The notes under the pieces: generated by a model
Seen by the model: the letters and a program-made list of their open reading frames with translations, nothing else
Database searches by the model: none
What the model was told of the DNA's origin: nothing
Made by a program: the position numbers and the translations under genes
Shown: piece by piece, positions 44,222-52,723 of the stretch
How positions within the stretch are numbered: position 1 is the stretch's first letter
How the letters are laid out: each line of letters begins with the position of its first letter
Assembly: GCF_900107975.1 (NCBI RefSeq)
Contig: NZ_FNVF01000004.1
Span: 186,001-250,000, forward strand
Direction of reading: 5' to 3'
Source of the DNA: Paenibacillus sp. UNC499MF
GTDB lineage: Bacteria > Bacillota > Bacilli > Paenibacillales > NBRC-103111
DNA length: 64,000 bases

Positions 44222-45720
44222 AGAGCGATCATAGTTTGAAACAGGCTTTGGACAAGTCGTTTGACAATATCGCCGTGCCGGAATCGCTCTATCAGTTTGC
44301 GGACGAGCTGCCGGACAAATTCGATGCCGGCGAGCTGGAGCATACTCCCGCCGCGGGGCAGGCTCCTTCCGCGAGGCCCCGCCGGTACCGGCGTGCCGCT
44401 GCGGGAGGTGCAGCGGCTGCGGTGCTGGTGCTTGTTTTCTCCTTCGGCGTGAAAATGTCCCCCGCATTCGCTTCCTTCGTCAAAAGCGTACCCGGTTTCC
44501 AGATCGCGGTGGACTGGCTGACGGATGTGCGGAAAAAGGACGGCGTCCAGAACGCGATCGACAACGGCTATTCGCCTATCGAGCCCGTTACGAAGCAGTT
44601 CGGAGGCACGACGATTACGATCGGCGATATTTATTTGACGGAAGAAGAGCTGATCTACAAAGTGTTCGTCCGCACCGATGAGTTCGATATATCCGAAGAA
44701 GACAGGAACTTGGACATCTGGGTAACTCCCCGTGATTTGCCTGCCGGAGGTTCGAGGACATCGGCCTCCGTTACAACCGAAGGAAACAAGCCGGTTCGGC
44801 AGGAGACATACAAGTTTCAGCTTTCTCCGGGGGAGCATTCGGCAGGAGGGCTTCTTGATTACGGCAACGAGATTCAATTCACTGTGCAAAAACATACGTC
44901 CGACGCGGCTCTCCGTAAAATGGATATAGACGAAATCGGAAAAATCGGCGTTCCCTTCGATTCCAGTAAAATTTTGCACAACAAAGTGTTCCGTCCGGAA
45001 ATAGCGGCATCCGTTCAGGATAGGGATTGGAAGGAACTGAAAGTCGATAAACTTACCATTCAGCCGACCACCATGAATGTTATTCTTAAAGGCCGCGAAG
45101 GCTGGGGATACAATTTCCCGAGAGAGGATGAAGAGGGAGCGCCTTACCTCAAAGACGATAAGGGCAGAGTGTATCCCTACGATCCCGCCGGCCCGGGACT
45201 TGTACTGAAGGACGGCTACCTGCAGCTTCCTTTCTCGAACTCGGTTTTCTTCGACAATGACGTGCGGAAGCTGCTTCTGCACATCGGCAAAGTAACCATA
45301 ACCGAGCACAAGCCCGAAGCGGCGTTTAAGCTTTCCATGAACGAAAAGTTCCCCAAAACGGTCCGTTTTAAGGGTCGGGATGTCGTCATAGAGAGCGTGG
45401 AATACCATAAAGAGGGCTACCTTCAGCTAAAAATAAGAAAAGACACGCTGGACAAAAAGCTGGAAAAGGAGGCCCTCTTCATAGGGGAGAGCCTGCCGGA
45501 AAAATCGGTGGAAGAGTATCAAGAGTTTATGCGGCAGGAGGAATCTATCCGCGAAGCCTTGGGCATCCCCGGTTACGGAAAATTGGAGGATAACGAGCAA
45601 AGCTCTTCGTTCAATGTGTATCTGCTGGCGGAGAAAAAAGACAGCTACGAGCTCTCGCTTGTCCGCTCCAACGCGGAAGTGATCGTGGATCAGGATCTGC
45701 CGATCGACTTAAAGCCGTAA
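44218..45720 (+). CDS. Membrane-anchored anti-sigma factor (DUF4179-type)
   Basis: A 500-residue single-span protein. The cytoplasmic N-terminus of about 55 residues (LKQALDKSFDNIAVPESLYQFADELPDKF) should bind the sigma factor. One membrane helix (AAAGGAAAAVLVLVFSFGVKM, about 60-80) is followed by a large extracellular part that begins MSPAFASFVKSVPGFQIAVDWLTDVRKKDGVQNAIDNGY, the DUF4179 pattern of Bacillales anti-sigma factors. There is no HxxxCxxC zinc motif, so it is not a ZAS-type protein. The 4-bp overlap with the sigma gene couples their synthesis. The extracellular domain presumably senses an envelope signal. Confidence 0.88.
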   Translation: MKSDHSLKQALDKSFDNIAVPESLYQFADELPDKFDAGELEHTPAAGQAPSARPRRYRRAAAGGAAAAVLVLVFSFGVKMSPAFASFVKSVPGFQIAVDWLTDVRKKDGVQNAIDNGYSPIEPVTKQFGGTTITIGDIYLTEEELIYKVFVRTDEFDISEEDRNLDIWVTPRDLPAGGSRTSASVTTEGNKPVRQETYKFQLSPGEHSAGGLLDYGNEIQFTVQKHTSDAALRKMDIDEIGKIGVPFDSSKILHNKVFRPEIAASVQDRDWKELKVDKLTIQPTTMNVILKGREGWGYNFPREDEEGAPYLKDDKGRVYPYDPAGPGLVLKDGYLQLPFSNSVFFDNDVRKLLLHIGKVTITEHKPEAAFKLSMNEKFPKTVRFKGRDVVIESVEYHKEGYLQLKIRKDTLDKKLEKEALFIGESLPEKSVEEYQEFMRQEESIREALGIPGYGKLEDNEQSSSFNVYLLAEKKDSYELSLVRSNAEVIVDQDLPIDLKP

Positions 45721-45917
45721 GAGGCTGGTCCCGGGGCAGATGCTCGCTGCACCTGCACCTGCGGCGACGGGAAGCCTTCATGGGAGAGGAGAAACCGGAC
45801 GAAGAGCTTAGGAGGTACCGTAAGTCTTCTCCGGGATTGTCTGCGGCAGTTTTGAGCCGGAGCCGGAGGGCCGCCGGGAGGACCGACTTCGGGCATTAGG
45901 CACCGGATTGCAAAAGA

Positions 45918-45961
45918 AAGCCTTCGGAACCGCTTGTAAAAGCGGCTCCGAAGGCTTTTTT
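45918..45961. terminator. Strong bidirectional terminator
   Basis: AAGCCTTCGGA..CCGCTT pairs with AGCGG..TCCGAAGGCTT, followed by seven T and preceded by A-rich sequence. It separates the anti-sigma gene from the convergent hydrolase. The 180 bp before it show no gene. Confidence 0.88.
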
Positions 45962-45972
45962 GGCGTTACAGG

Positions 45973-46818
45973 CTACAAAGCGGCATACTTGGCGATACCG
46001 CCGACAATGGCCGGCCATTCGGCCCGCGGAAGCTCGTGCCCTATGCCCTGGAGCGTTAACAGCTCTGCACCCGGAATCGAGTCGCGCAGCGCTTCCCCGT
46101 GTCCGTAAGGGATGATAGGATCTTCCGTGCCGTGAATTACAAGGGCAGGAGCCTGAATCTCGCCGCTCCGGCCCAGATAGGCTTCTCCGCCTGTCACATA
46201 GCTGTGGTTGAAAGAGCTCGCGTAGTTAAGGGCCCTCGCAATGTCTCGCTCGGCCAGGGCGGTTACTCTTTCCTCGTCAAGCGGATGCTTCGACCCGACA
46301 AGGATGCGCCATTTGTCAACGGCGTTCCGAAGGAGCGTCTGGGGATCGGACCAGTCCATCTCTCCCATGGAATTGAAGAAAGTCTCAACCTTCGCTTCCA
46401 TCGGAGGCAGATCCTCCCATCCCGGGCCGAAATACATCGTGCTCAGAAGCGAGATGCCCTGCACGCGTTCGGGATGCCTGAGGGCGATGATCTGGATAAG
46501 CATGCCTCCCATGGACATTCCCGCGAAATGGGCTTTTTCCACCCCGTAGGCGTCCAGAACGGCGATAGCATCGTCCGCCATATCCTCGAACGTATACCCG
46601 GGATGGCCGGGTTCATAGCTTACGGAGCGACCGGTGTCGCGGTTATCGTAGCGGATCACGAAGAACCCTTTTTCGGCCAGCAGCCTGCAGAAATCTTCTT
46701 CCCACCACAGCATGGAAGCCGTTGCCCCCATAATGAGCAGGACGGCCGGATGTGCAGGATTCCCGAAACTTTCCGTGCAGAGTTCAATATCCTTGACGCG
46801 TATCATTCGTTCACTCAT
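45973..46818 (-). CDS. Alpha/beta hydrolase (RdmC/esterase-like)
   Basis: A 281-residue serine hydrolase. The nucleophile elbow is GMSMGG (S102), the acid D233 lies in HGTEDPIIP, and the histidine H261 lies in GIGHELPRAEW; the oxyanion region is LLIMGATASMLWW. The whole resembles the aclacinomycin methylesterase RdmC group, whose substrates are varied esters or lactones. ATG at 46818 follows GGAGGGTG. An intrinsic terminator ends only 8 bp before that ribosome binding site and leaves no room for a promoter, so expression probably depends on read-through. A related idea, that it inactivates an antibiotic, is speculation. Confidence 0.88.
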   Translation of the reverse strand: MSERMIRVKDIELCTESFGNPAHPAVLLIMGATASMLWWEEDFCRLLAEKGFFVIRYDNRDTGRSVSYEPGHPGYTFEDMADDAIAVLDAYGVEKAHFAGMSMGGMLIQIIALRHPERVQGISLLSTMYFGPGWEDLPPMEAKVETFFNSMGEMDWSDPQTLLRNAVDKWRILVGSKHPLDEERVTALAERDIARALNYASSFNHSYVTGGEAYLGRSGEIQAPALVIHGTEDPIIPYGHGEALRDSIPGAELLTLQGIGHELPRAEWPAIVGGIAKYAAL

Positions 46819-46841
46819 GTTTATACACCCTCCGATTCTTA

Positions 46842-46873
46842 GAAAAAATAAAAAACACAGGCGCTGCCTGTGT
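46842..46873 (-). terminator. Intrinsic terminator directly in front of the hydrolase gene (attenuator candidate)
   Basis: Read on the minus strand, ACACAGGC-AGC-GCCTGTGT is followed by TTTTTTATTTTTTC. Only 8 bases lie between the T run and the hydrolase ribosome binding site. Upstream, CAGGCTG/CAGCCTG (46928-46946) forms another hairpin whose GCCTG could compete for the terminator arm. Confidence 0.75.
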
Positions 46874-47154
46874 CGGGTGACCGGAAAGGAACGCGAGTGC
46901 CCGAAGCCCTTACGCGTGTGTGTCCCCCAGGCTGCTCGACAGCCTGATACCCCCGCGTACACCGCATGCAGCATCCGTCCGGAGGAAAAACCGCGGACCG
47001 AAGCGAGCAGCGGCTTTTGCCGCGGAAGCGTCCGGCCAAACGGTGCGGCGGTACGGAACATGCGGCTGATCAGCATTTCCGTTACCGGTGCACCGAAGGG
47101 ATGCCGGAGGGCGGGCCGCAACGAAAGAGGTTGCTATCGGCGGCAGAGGGCATA

Positions 47155-47333
47155 GAAAAAGAGGGCGGAGAAGTCCCGCCCTCTATAGCCTATGGCTAAT
47201 TTGGGTTATGAAGCAGGCAGACCAATCCCGATCACCCTGCACAGGGCAGGGCCTTTAAGCGCTACTTAGTTAGCTGCGTAAAGTCGATCGAAATTAACTG
47301 TTCCCACACATAACCCTCCGTTCTTTATAAGAT
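47155..47333 (-). ncRNA. Candidate leader RNA or small RNA with promoter and terminator
   Basis: On the minus strand TTGCCC (complement of 47363-47368) and TAAAAT (complement of 47340-47345) stand 17 bp apart. The predicted RNA begins near 47333, has GGGTTATG near its 5' end (pairing with CATAACCC about 110 nt later), an inner CCCTG/CAGGG hairpin, and ends at the perfect stem AGAGGGCGG/CCGCCCTCT with a T run (47156-47184). It contains a short ORF with a good ribosome binding site. No known RNA family was recognised. It lies 340 bp upstream of the hydrolase. Confidence 0.5.
47266..47307 (-). CDS. Possible 13-residue leader peptide
   Basis: GTG at 47307 follows GGAGGG by 6 bases inside the candidate leader RNA and encodes MGTVNFDRLYAAN and a stop. 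It is unrelated to known leader peptides I can recall and has no run of a single amino acid. An alternative ATG (47312) gives only five codons. The evidence is the ribosome binding site and the position in the RNA, so this is tentative. Confidence 0.3.
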   Translation of the reverse strand: MGTVNFDRLYAAN

Positions 47334-47564
47334 AAGCACATTTTACCATTTCGCCGGAGTGAGGGCAAGAACGGAATACACCGGATGGGAAAGCCAGGCA
47401 CCGGCAGGGAGATGAAATTCTGCATTTCATGCAGAATCTGGCCTTAAGCTGTGTCTTTTTCGGGTTCTCTGGACGGCGATTCCTCATCCGCCTGATTTCG
47501 GCCCGATAGGCGGTCTGCCTGGCGCCCACATGCAGGAGGGTCCAGCCTCCACTCCTCCGGCGGC

Positions 47565-48770
47565 TTACTCTTCGACAGTGACCGGCAGCGAAGTCAGGTT
47601 GTGGCTGTTCGGAGCCAGATGATCCTGCGGCCGGAAGTCGTCCGGGATGGAGTATCCCGAGAAGCGGTCCACGAACGTTTCCAGCGCCTTCACCGCTTCC
47701 ATTCTGGCGAGCGGAGCCCCCAGGCAGAAATGCTGGCCGCTGCCGAACGTCAGGTGCTTGATATCCTTGCGCTGCACGTCGAACGATTCACCGTGCGGAA
47801 ACTGGTTCTCATCCCGGTTGGCGGATGAAACCCAGGCGATGATCAACTGGTCTTTCTTCATCTTCGGGCCGAATACGTCCGTGTCTTCCCCGATTCTCCG
47901 GTCCAGGGAAGCCGCAAACCGGTAGCGCAGCGTTTCTTCAACCGCCTGCGGCACCAGACTCCGGTCTTCACGCAGATGCCCGTAAGCACCGGGCTGGTCC
48001 TTGACCAGGCTGTAGAACATGTTCGTCAGCAGCGTGGTCGTGGTTTCGTTCCCTGCGCCGAGCAGGCCCATGGCGGTCTGAGCGACCTCGGCATCCGTGA
48101 AAAAGGCTCCTTCGTATTCCGCGAGAATCAAATCCGAGATGATGTCGTCCCGGAGCTGCGTCCGCTTCTGCCCGACAATCGGGAGCAAATATTCGATAAA
48201 CTCCTTGCTGGCCCGGGCTTTGGCGGCCTGCATCTCTTCGATATGCTGAAAATCGTGGGGCATGAACAAAATGTCCGACCAGTCTTTAATCTGCTGCCAA
48301 TCTTTCGAAGGCACTCCCAGCAGGTCGGCGATGACCGTGACAGGCAGAGGAATGGCCAGTTCTTTTACGAGATCGACGGATTTTTTTTCCGCCACGCTGG
48401 CCACAAGCTCGTCCACGATAGTTTGAATCCGCGGTTTCCAGTCTTCCAGACTGCGGGGAGTGAAAGCCTTGGCCAGCAGTCCTCTGCGTTTGCGGTGATC
48501 GGGCGGATCGGAGAAAATCAGATTCACTTTATTGTCGCTGAGGGGAACCGGAATCAGGCTCCGGTCTCTTTTGCTGGGAAAAAGTTTGTAGTCGCTTAGA
48601 ACTTGCTTGGCATGGTCATAAAGAAACACATTCCACGTATCCTGCCGCTCATCGTAGAAAACCGGCGATTCTTCGCGCATTTTTTTGTACCAGGGATAGG
48701 GATTCCAGAACTCGTCCTTCGTTTTGAAGCCGGTAATTTCATGAATGAACAGCTGCTCTTTAACCGCCAT
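47565..48770 (-). CDS. Cytochrome P450 (CYP109-like)
   Basis: A 401-residue soluble P450. The haem-binding loop is FGSGQHFCLG with the ligand C349, the K-helix ExxR is EETLR, and the I-helix oxygen-activation motif is LLGAGNETTTT. The region NPYPWYKKMREESPVFYDERQDTWNVFLYDHAKQVLSDYKLF resembles B. subtilis YjiB (CYP109B1), an enzyme with broad fatty acid and terpene hydroxylation activity. No ferredoxin or reductase gene is adjacent, so it uses redox partners from elsewhere. GGGAGG precedes the start. Substrate unknown. Confidence 0.93.
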   Translation of the reverse strand: MAVKEQLFIHEITGFKTKDEFWNPYPWYKKMREESPVFYDERQDTWNVFLYDHAKQVLSDYKLFPSKRDRSLIPVPLSDNKVNLIFSDPPDHRKRRGLLAKAFTPRSLEDWKPRIQTIVDELVASVAEKKSVDLVKELAIPLPVTVIADLLGVPSKDWQQIKDWSDILFMPHDFQHIEEMQAAKARASKEFIEYLLPIVGQKRTQLRDDIISDLILAEYEGAFFTDAEVAQTAMGLLGAGNETTTTLLTNMFYSLVKDQPGAYGHLREDRSLVPQAVEETLRYRFAASLDRRIGEDTDVFGPKMKKDQLIIAWVSSANRDENQFPHGESFDVQRKDIKHLTFGSGQHFCLGAPLARMEAVKALETFVDRFSGYSIPDDFRPQDHLAPNSHNLTSLPVTVEE

Positions 48771-48889
48771 AATAAAGCCTCCCTCATAAGAATGGATAGT
48801 ATGGTGTACAGGCCATTTTGATTTTTACCCTTTTTTGGTTAAAAGGAAACAAATGTTAATTTTTATGAGCGTAGGGGGCTTGTTATACA

Positions 48890-48905
48890 TGTTCCACGTG
48901 AAAAA
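48890..48905. other. Near-consensus parS site
   Basis: TGTTCCACGTGAAAAA matches the Bacillus parS consensus TGTTNCACGTGAAACA except for one base (position 15). The consensus is the binding site of ParB/Spo0J and occurs mainly near the replication origin. A second near-match lies at 55750. The site overlaps the start of the terminator that follows the luciferase-like gene. Confidence 0.65.
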
Positions 48906-48937
48906 AACCGCCTGCCCGGAAAGGCAAAGCGGTTTGA
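48901..48937 (-). terminator. Terminator of the luciferase-like monooxygenase gene
   Basis: On the minus strand AACCGCTTTGCC pairs with GGGCAGGCGGTT and is followed by TTTTTTTC. The stretch between it and 49088 (150 bp) holds no gene. Confidence 0.8.
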
Positions 48938-49088
48938 AGAAAAATGGGGATTGAAGCCGTGGTCGGCAGGTCCGTATGCTCGCGGGCTGAGGGCCATGCG
49001 TTCGCATAAAACGATGCCGCTGCGGTGTTCAAGTGAGTCTCGAAGGGAGATCCGTTTCGAATAAAGCAATCGGCGGAAAATCGGCCGT

Positions 49089-50120
49089 TTACTGCTCCCT
49101 GGCGGCTTCCGCCAGAAGCTCGTAGGAACGCAGCCGAGCCCCGTGATCGTAGATCTGAGAGGTGATGATGAGCTCGTCCGCCTGCGTCTCCGCCAGCAGG
49201 TAGTCGAGCCTCTCCCGCACGGTCTCTTTCGTTCCGGCCGCCGTAATGCTGAGCTGCTTCCGGACGACGGCTTTCTCGTGCGGACTCCACAGCTCATCCA
49301 TGTTGTCCACCGGCGGATTAAGCAGGCCGGTCTGACCGCGGATGAGCTTCAGGAACTGCTGCTCGTGGGAGGTCGCCAGCCTGCGCGCCTCCTCCTCGGT
49401 ATCGGCGGCGAATACATTGACGCCGATCATGGCGTAAGGCTCCTTCAGCGCCCCGGACGGGCGGAAGGAGCTGCGGTACAGCTCCAGCGCCGCGATCAGG
49501 TAATCCGGCGCGAAGTGGCTGGCGAAGGCGAACGGAAGGCCGAGCTGGCCGGCCAGCTGCGCGCTGAAGCCGCTGGAACCGAGCAGCCAGACCGGAATGT
49601 TCAGCCCTTCGCCGGGCACGGCTCTTACACGGCCTGCGGAAGCGCCGGGTCCGGGGTTCAAATAGCCCCGCAGCTCTTCGAGCTGCTGCGGGAAGTGCTG
49701 GCCGTCGCTCTCGGGACCGCGGCGAAGAGCCCGTGCCGTCAGCTGGTCGGAGCCGGGCGCCCGTCCGAGGCCCATGTCGATGCGGCCCGGGAAGAGCGAC
49801 TCCAGCGTGCCGAACTGCTCGGCGATGACGAGCGGCGCGTGGTTCGGCAGCATGATGCCGCCTGAGCCGACGCGGATTTTCTTCGTGCCGCCGGCGACGT
49901 GGCCGATCACGATTGAGGTCGCCGAGCTTGCGATGCCCGGCATATTGTGATGCTCGGCCAGCCAGTAGCGGTGATATCCCCACTGTTCGGCGTGCTGAGC
50001 GAGATCGAGTGTATTTTTTAACGAATCCGCGGGTGTTGCGCCGAGGACGACCGGAGCCAGATCCAGAATGGAGAGCGGGATACGGGTGATGTTTTTTGCC
50101 GGTTGGTTGGTGTCAGCCAT
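49089..50120 (-). CDS. LLM-class (luciferase-like) flavin-dependent monooxygenase
   Basis: A 343-residue TIM-barrel protein of the bacterial luciferase superfamily (compare B. subtilis YwcH, YceB and YhbW). Conserved parts are [77 protein letters not shown] and [18 protein letters not shown]. Proteins of this group use FMNH2 and oxygen on poorly known substrates. AGGAGG precedes the start. It is divergent from hxlR, which raises the possibility of control by HxlR or a link to a reaction releasing formaldehyde; this is inference. Confidence 0.92.
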   Translation of the reverse strand: MADTNQPAKNITRIPLSILDLAPVVLGATPADSLKNTLDLAQHAEQWGYHRYWLAEHHNMPGIASSATSIVIGHVAGGTKKIRVGSGGIMLPNHAPLVIAEQFGTLESLFPGRIDMGLGRAPGSDQLTARALRRGPESDGQHFPQQLEELRGYLNPGPGASAGRVRAVPGEGLNIPVWLLGSSGFSAQLAGQLGLPFAFASHFAPDYLIAALELYRSSFRPSGALKEPYAMIGVNVFAADTEEEARRLATSHEQQFLKLIRGQTGLLNPPVDNMDELWSPHEKAVVRKQLSITAAGTKETVRERLDYLLAETQADELIITSQIYDHGARLRSYELLAEAAREQ

Positions 50121-50628
50121 CGGAATCAGCCTCCTGAATTAAAATGCCGGACCGGATATCGCTGCCATCGGTGCCGGATAAGGAAACCCCCGCCTTCGGA
50201 TACAGGTAGGGGTTCATGTTCGTGTTTTTTGGCGAAATGCCTCAAGCTTGTGCTGCCCGTTTTCCGGATCGGAATACAGGCAGCCTTGCTTGCCGTAATT
50301 ATTTTATTGAAACTGTCCGCGATAAAATAAAGACTTGGCCGGACTCCGTGTCAGGACATCAGGAAACCGCCCGGTCGCTTTTTTTCCTTTTTTCGCCGGT
50401 GAGTATTTCGGTTCTTTCGTTTTTCCTTCGAGCACTTTAACGGTAACAAAAAGCTCCCGGGAAACATCTCTCCTATAGAATCCTCCAATTAGAGGAGGAG
50501 CATACGGAATACAGAAACGATTCCAGACGGCATAAACCCCCCGGAGCCGTGAAAGGATGAGGAAAACAAAATGGTTAAAGAATAAACAGGCGGTACCTGT
50601 TATTATGAAAGAGCACATATACGAATGC
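50121..50628. other. Gene-free region upstream of hxlR
   Basis: No coding sequence was recognised. It contains the promoter of the minus-strand monooxygenase and small inverted repeats (for example TCCTCC/GGAGGA near 50482-50500). A GGTACCTG sequence at 50592-50599 resembles the GGTACCTG in the other HxlR intergenic region at 9855-9862. Confidence 0.45.
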
Positions 50629-50659
50629 AAGTACCTACTTTTAAGTGATATAGGTACTT
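50629..50659 (+). promoter_or_regulatory. HxlR-type operator in front of hxlR
   Basis: AAGTACCTA (50629-50637) and TAGGTACTT (50651-50659) form a perfect 9-bp inverted repeat with a 13-bp spacer, 25 bp before the start. The internal 22-bp element (50636-50657) matches the one at 9838-9859 at 19 of 22 positions. Confidence 0.65.
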
Positions 50660-50683
50660 TAAGGATACTAAAGGAGCAGACCT

Positions 50684-51043
50684 ATGGGAGATCAACAGTT
50701 TAAACAATCCGTGGAATTGACGCTAAAGGTAGTCGGAGGCAAGTGGAAGCCGGTCATTCTTTGTCATTTGACGGAAGGTACGCACCGTTTCGGGGAATTA
50801 AAGCGGGAAATGCCGGAGATTACCCAGAAAATGCTTACCCAGCAGCTACGTGAGCTTGAACAGGACGAGATTATTCACCGCAAGGTATACAAACAAGTCC
50901 CGCCCAAAGTGGAGTATTCTCTTACGCCTTACGGGCTGACCATCAAGGAAGTATTGAATGTCATGTCCGTGTGGGGAGCCAACCATCAGAAGAAAATGCA
51001 CTTGACTCCCGACGGTCCGCATAAAGAAGCGAACGAGACTTGA
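50684..51043 (+). CDS. hxlR: HxlR transcriptional activator of the RuMP genes
   Basis: A 119-residue HxlR winged helix with LKVVGGKWKPVILCHLTEGTHRFGELKREMPEITQKMLTQQLRELEQDEII. It lies on the same strand just upstream of hxlA and hxlB; in B. subtilis, HxlR activates hxlAB in response to formaldehyde. The family core cysteine at ILCHL is present. AAGGAGCAG precedes the start. A palindromic element overlaps its own promoter, which suggests autoregulation. A second HxlR at 9911 shares the core motifs. Confidence 0.88.
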   Translation: MGDQQFKQSVELTLKVVGGKWKPVILCHLTEGTHRFGELKREMPEITQKMLTQQLRELEQDEIIHRKVYKQVPPKVEYSLTPYGLTIKEVLNVMSVWGANHQKKMHLTPDGPHKEANET

Positions 51044-51148
51044 TGCTTATTCGCATCCGGCCGGCGATTCAGAGCTGGAACGAGCGCCGGAGGCCCGCGT
51101 TCTTTTTAACGGGGGACGGAACGATTTATCGGGCGGTTCAGCTTATAG

Positions 51149-51176
51149 AAAGCTCCTCTTCGCAGGGGCTTTTTTT
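51149..51176 (+). terminator. Terminator of hxlR
   Basis: AAAGCTCCT pairs with AGGGGCTTT (one G-T pair), followed by seven T. Confidence 0.8.
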
Positions 51177-51210
51177 GCTTCCGTGGGAACCCGATTGCCG
51201 GGATTTTTAT

Positions 51211-51290
51211 AAGCTTTAGTATCCTTTTGGTGACTACGTTCCCTAATAGTGCGTACTTTCTTTTCTGCTGCCGGGGATCTAGAATAAACG
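51211..51290 (+). promoter_or_regulatory. hxlAB promoter region with HxlR-type half-sites
   Basis: AGTATCCTTTTGGTGACTAC (51218-51237) and CGTACTTTCTTTTCTGCTGC (51252-51271) look like a loose direct repeat about 33 bp apart. In B. subtilis, HxlR acts at two direct repeats upstream of hxlA. The match here is partial, and -35/-10 elements could not be fixed. Confidence 0.35.
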
Positions 51291-51337
51291 CATGGCAATC
51301 GACAAATTCCAACTGACATCATAGGAGGTAATCATAC

Positions 51338-51970
51338 ATGGAATTACAATTGGCGCTTGATCTTGTTAACATCCCGGAAGGGATTGAGCTGGTTAAAGAG
51401 TTGGAGCCTTACATCGATATCGTCGAGATCGGAACACCGGTCATCATCAATGAAGGCTTAAAAGCAGTCAAGGAAATGAAGCAGGCTTTCCCTAATCTGA
51501 AAGTCCTTGCCGATCTCAAAATCATGGACGCGGCGGGTTATGAGGTTATGAAAGCATCCGAAGCGGGCGCCGACATCATTACGATTCTGGGCGCGGCGGA
51601 AGATATGAGCATCAAAGGGGCAGTCGAGGAAGCAAGAAAGCAGAATAAAAAAGTTCTGGTCGATATGATCAGCGTGAAAAACCTGGAAGAACGCGCGAAA
51701 GAAGTCGATGCGTTCGGTGTCGATTACATCTGCGTTCATACCGGATATGATCTGCAGGCTGTCGGTAAAAATTCGTTCGAAGATCTTCAAACGATCAAAC
51801 GGGCCGTTAAGCGGGCAAAAACGGCAATCGCCGGCGGCATCAAGCTCAGCACACTGCCGGAAGTGATTAAGGCGCAGCCGGATCTCGTTATCGTAGGCGG
51901 GGGCATTACCGGACAGGACGACCGCAAAGCGGCCGCGGCCGAAATGCAGAAGCTGATCAAGCAGGGGTAA
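51338..51970 (+). CDS. hxlA: 3-Hexulose-6-phosphate synthase
   Basis: A 210-residue enzyme of the orotidine 5'-monophosphate decarboxylase superfamily that condenses formaldehyde with ribulose 5-phosphate. The superfamily motif DxKxxD is seen as DLKIMD (D59, K61, D64), with the N-terminal LQLALDLV and C-terminal AIAGGI and VIVGGGITG phosphate-binding loops. The neighbouring hxlB completes the ribulose monophosphate pathway. The start follows AGGAGG. In non-methylotrophic Bacillales the pathway mainly detoxifies formaldehyde. Confidence 0.96.
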   Translation: MELQLALDLVNIPEGIELVKELEPYIDIVEIGTPVIINEGLKAVKEMKQAFPNLKVLADLKIMDAAGYEVMKASEAGADIITILGAAEDMSIKGAVEEARKQNKKVLVDMISVKNLEERAKEVDAFGVDYICVHTGYDLQAVGKNSFEDLQTIKRAVKRAKTAIAGGIKLSTLPEVIKAQPDLVIVGGGITGQDDRKAAAAEMQKLIKQG

Positions 51971-51976
51971 GCTCTT

Positions 51977-52534
51977 ATGCAGACGACTCAATATTTGGCG
52001 GAGATCCGGGAGGAGCTGCACCGCACGGCCGAAGCTGTCGCGAGCCGCGAAGCGGAGGAACTGGCGGATGCCATTCTGAATGCCGGCAAAATTTTCGCAG
52101 CCGGAGCGGGCCGCTCCGGACTGATGATGAAAGCTTTTGCCATGCGCATGATGCACCTCGGCTTCGACGCATACGTCGTCGGCGAAACCGTTACGCCGAA
52201 TCTGACCAAGGACGATGTGTTCATCGTCGGTTCGGGTTCAGGTGAGACGAAGAGCCTCGTCTCGATGGCGGAGAAAGCGAAAAATTTGGGCGCTTCCGTC
52301 GCCGTCATCACGATTTTTCCGGAATCGGCTCTCGGCCGGTTGTCGGATATCGCGGTTAGGCTCCCGGGCTCGCCAAAAGACAAGTCGGACAACCCGTATC
52401 CGACGATTCAGCCGATGGGTTCCCTTTTCGAGCAGACGCTGCTGTTGTTCTGCGATGCGATTATTCTCCGCCTGATGGAAAAGAAGGGGTACACGTCCGA
52501 GACGATGTTCGGGCGCCATGCCAATCTGGAGTAA
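51977..52534 (+). CDS. hxlB: 6-Phospho-3-hexuloisomerase
   Basis: A 185-residue SIS-domain isomerase that converts hexulose 6-phosphate to fructose 6-phosphate. The SIS sugar-phosphate site is IFAAGAGRSGLMMKAFAMRMMHLG and VFIVGSGSGETKSLVSMAEKA. It follows hxlA by 6 bp, so it is translated from the same message, and a strong terminator closes the pair. Confidence 0.96.
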   Translation: MQTTQYLAEIREELHRTAEAVASREAEELADAILNAGKIFAAGAGRSGLMMKAFAMRMMHLGFDAYVVGETVTPNLTKDDVFIVGSGSGETKSLVSMAEKAKNLGASVAVITIFPESALGRLSDIAVRLPGSPKDKSDNPYPTIQPMGSLFEQTLLLFCDAIILRLMEKKGYTSETMFGRHANLE

Positions 52535-52577
52535 ACCGCGCCGGGCCTGGTGCCGGAACGGTTTAAACTTTAAAGCG

Positions 52578-52620
52578 AAAGCCGCTGCGTTTCCTCATGG
52601 AAGCGCAGCGGCTTTTTTTT
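52578..52620 (+). terminator. Terminator of the hxlAB operon
   Basis: AAAGCCGCTGCG pairs with CGCAGCGGCTTT, followed by a run of T. Confidence 0.92.
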
Positions 52621-52723
52621 GTCTGGCATTCTGGAATACAATGATTATAGATGCAGCCCCCTTACACGCACAACCTATAGGAGGGGGGCAGAGAACGGCG
52701 CAATTCCGGAAAGGATGACGGTA

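Noticed and set aside
46819-47121. N-terminal extension of the hydrolase reading frame by about 100 codons
   Set aside because: The extension runs through the intrinsic terminator and lacks family similarity, while ATG at 46818 has a proper ribosome binding site.
50121-50440. Small plus-strand open frames upstream of hxlR
   Set aside because: Cysteine/leucine-rich translations with no ribosome binding site and no known domain.
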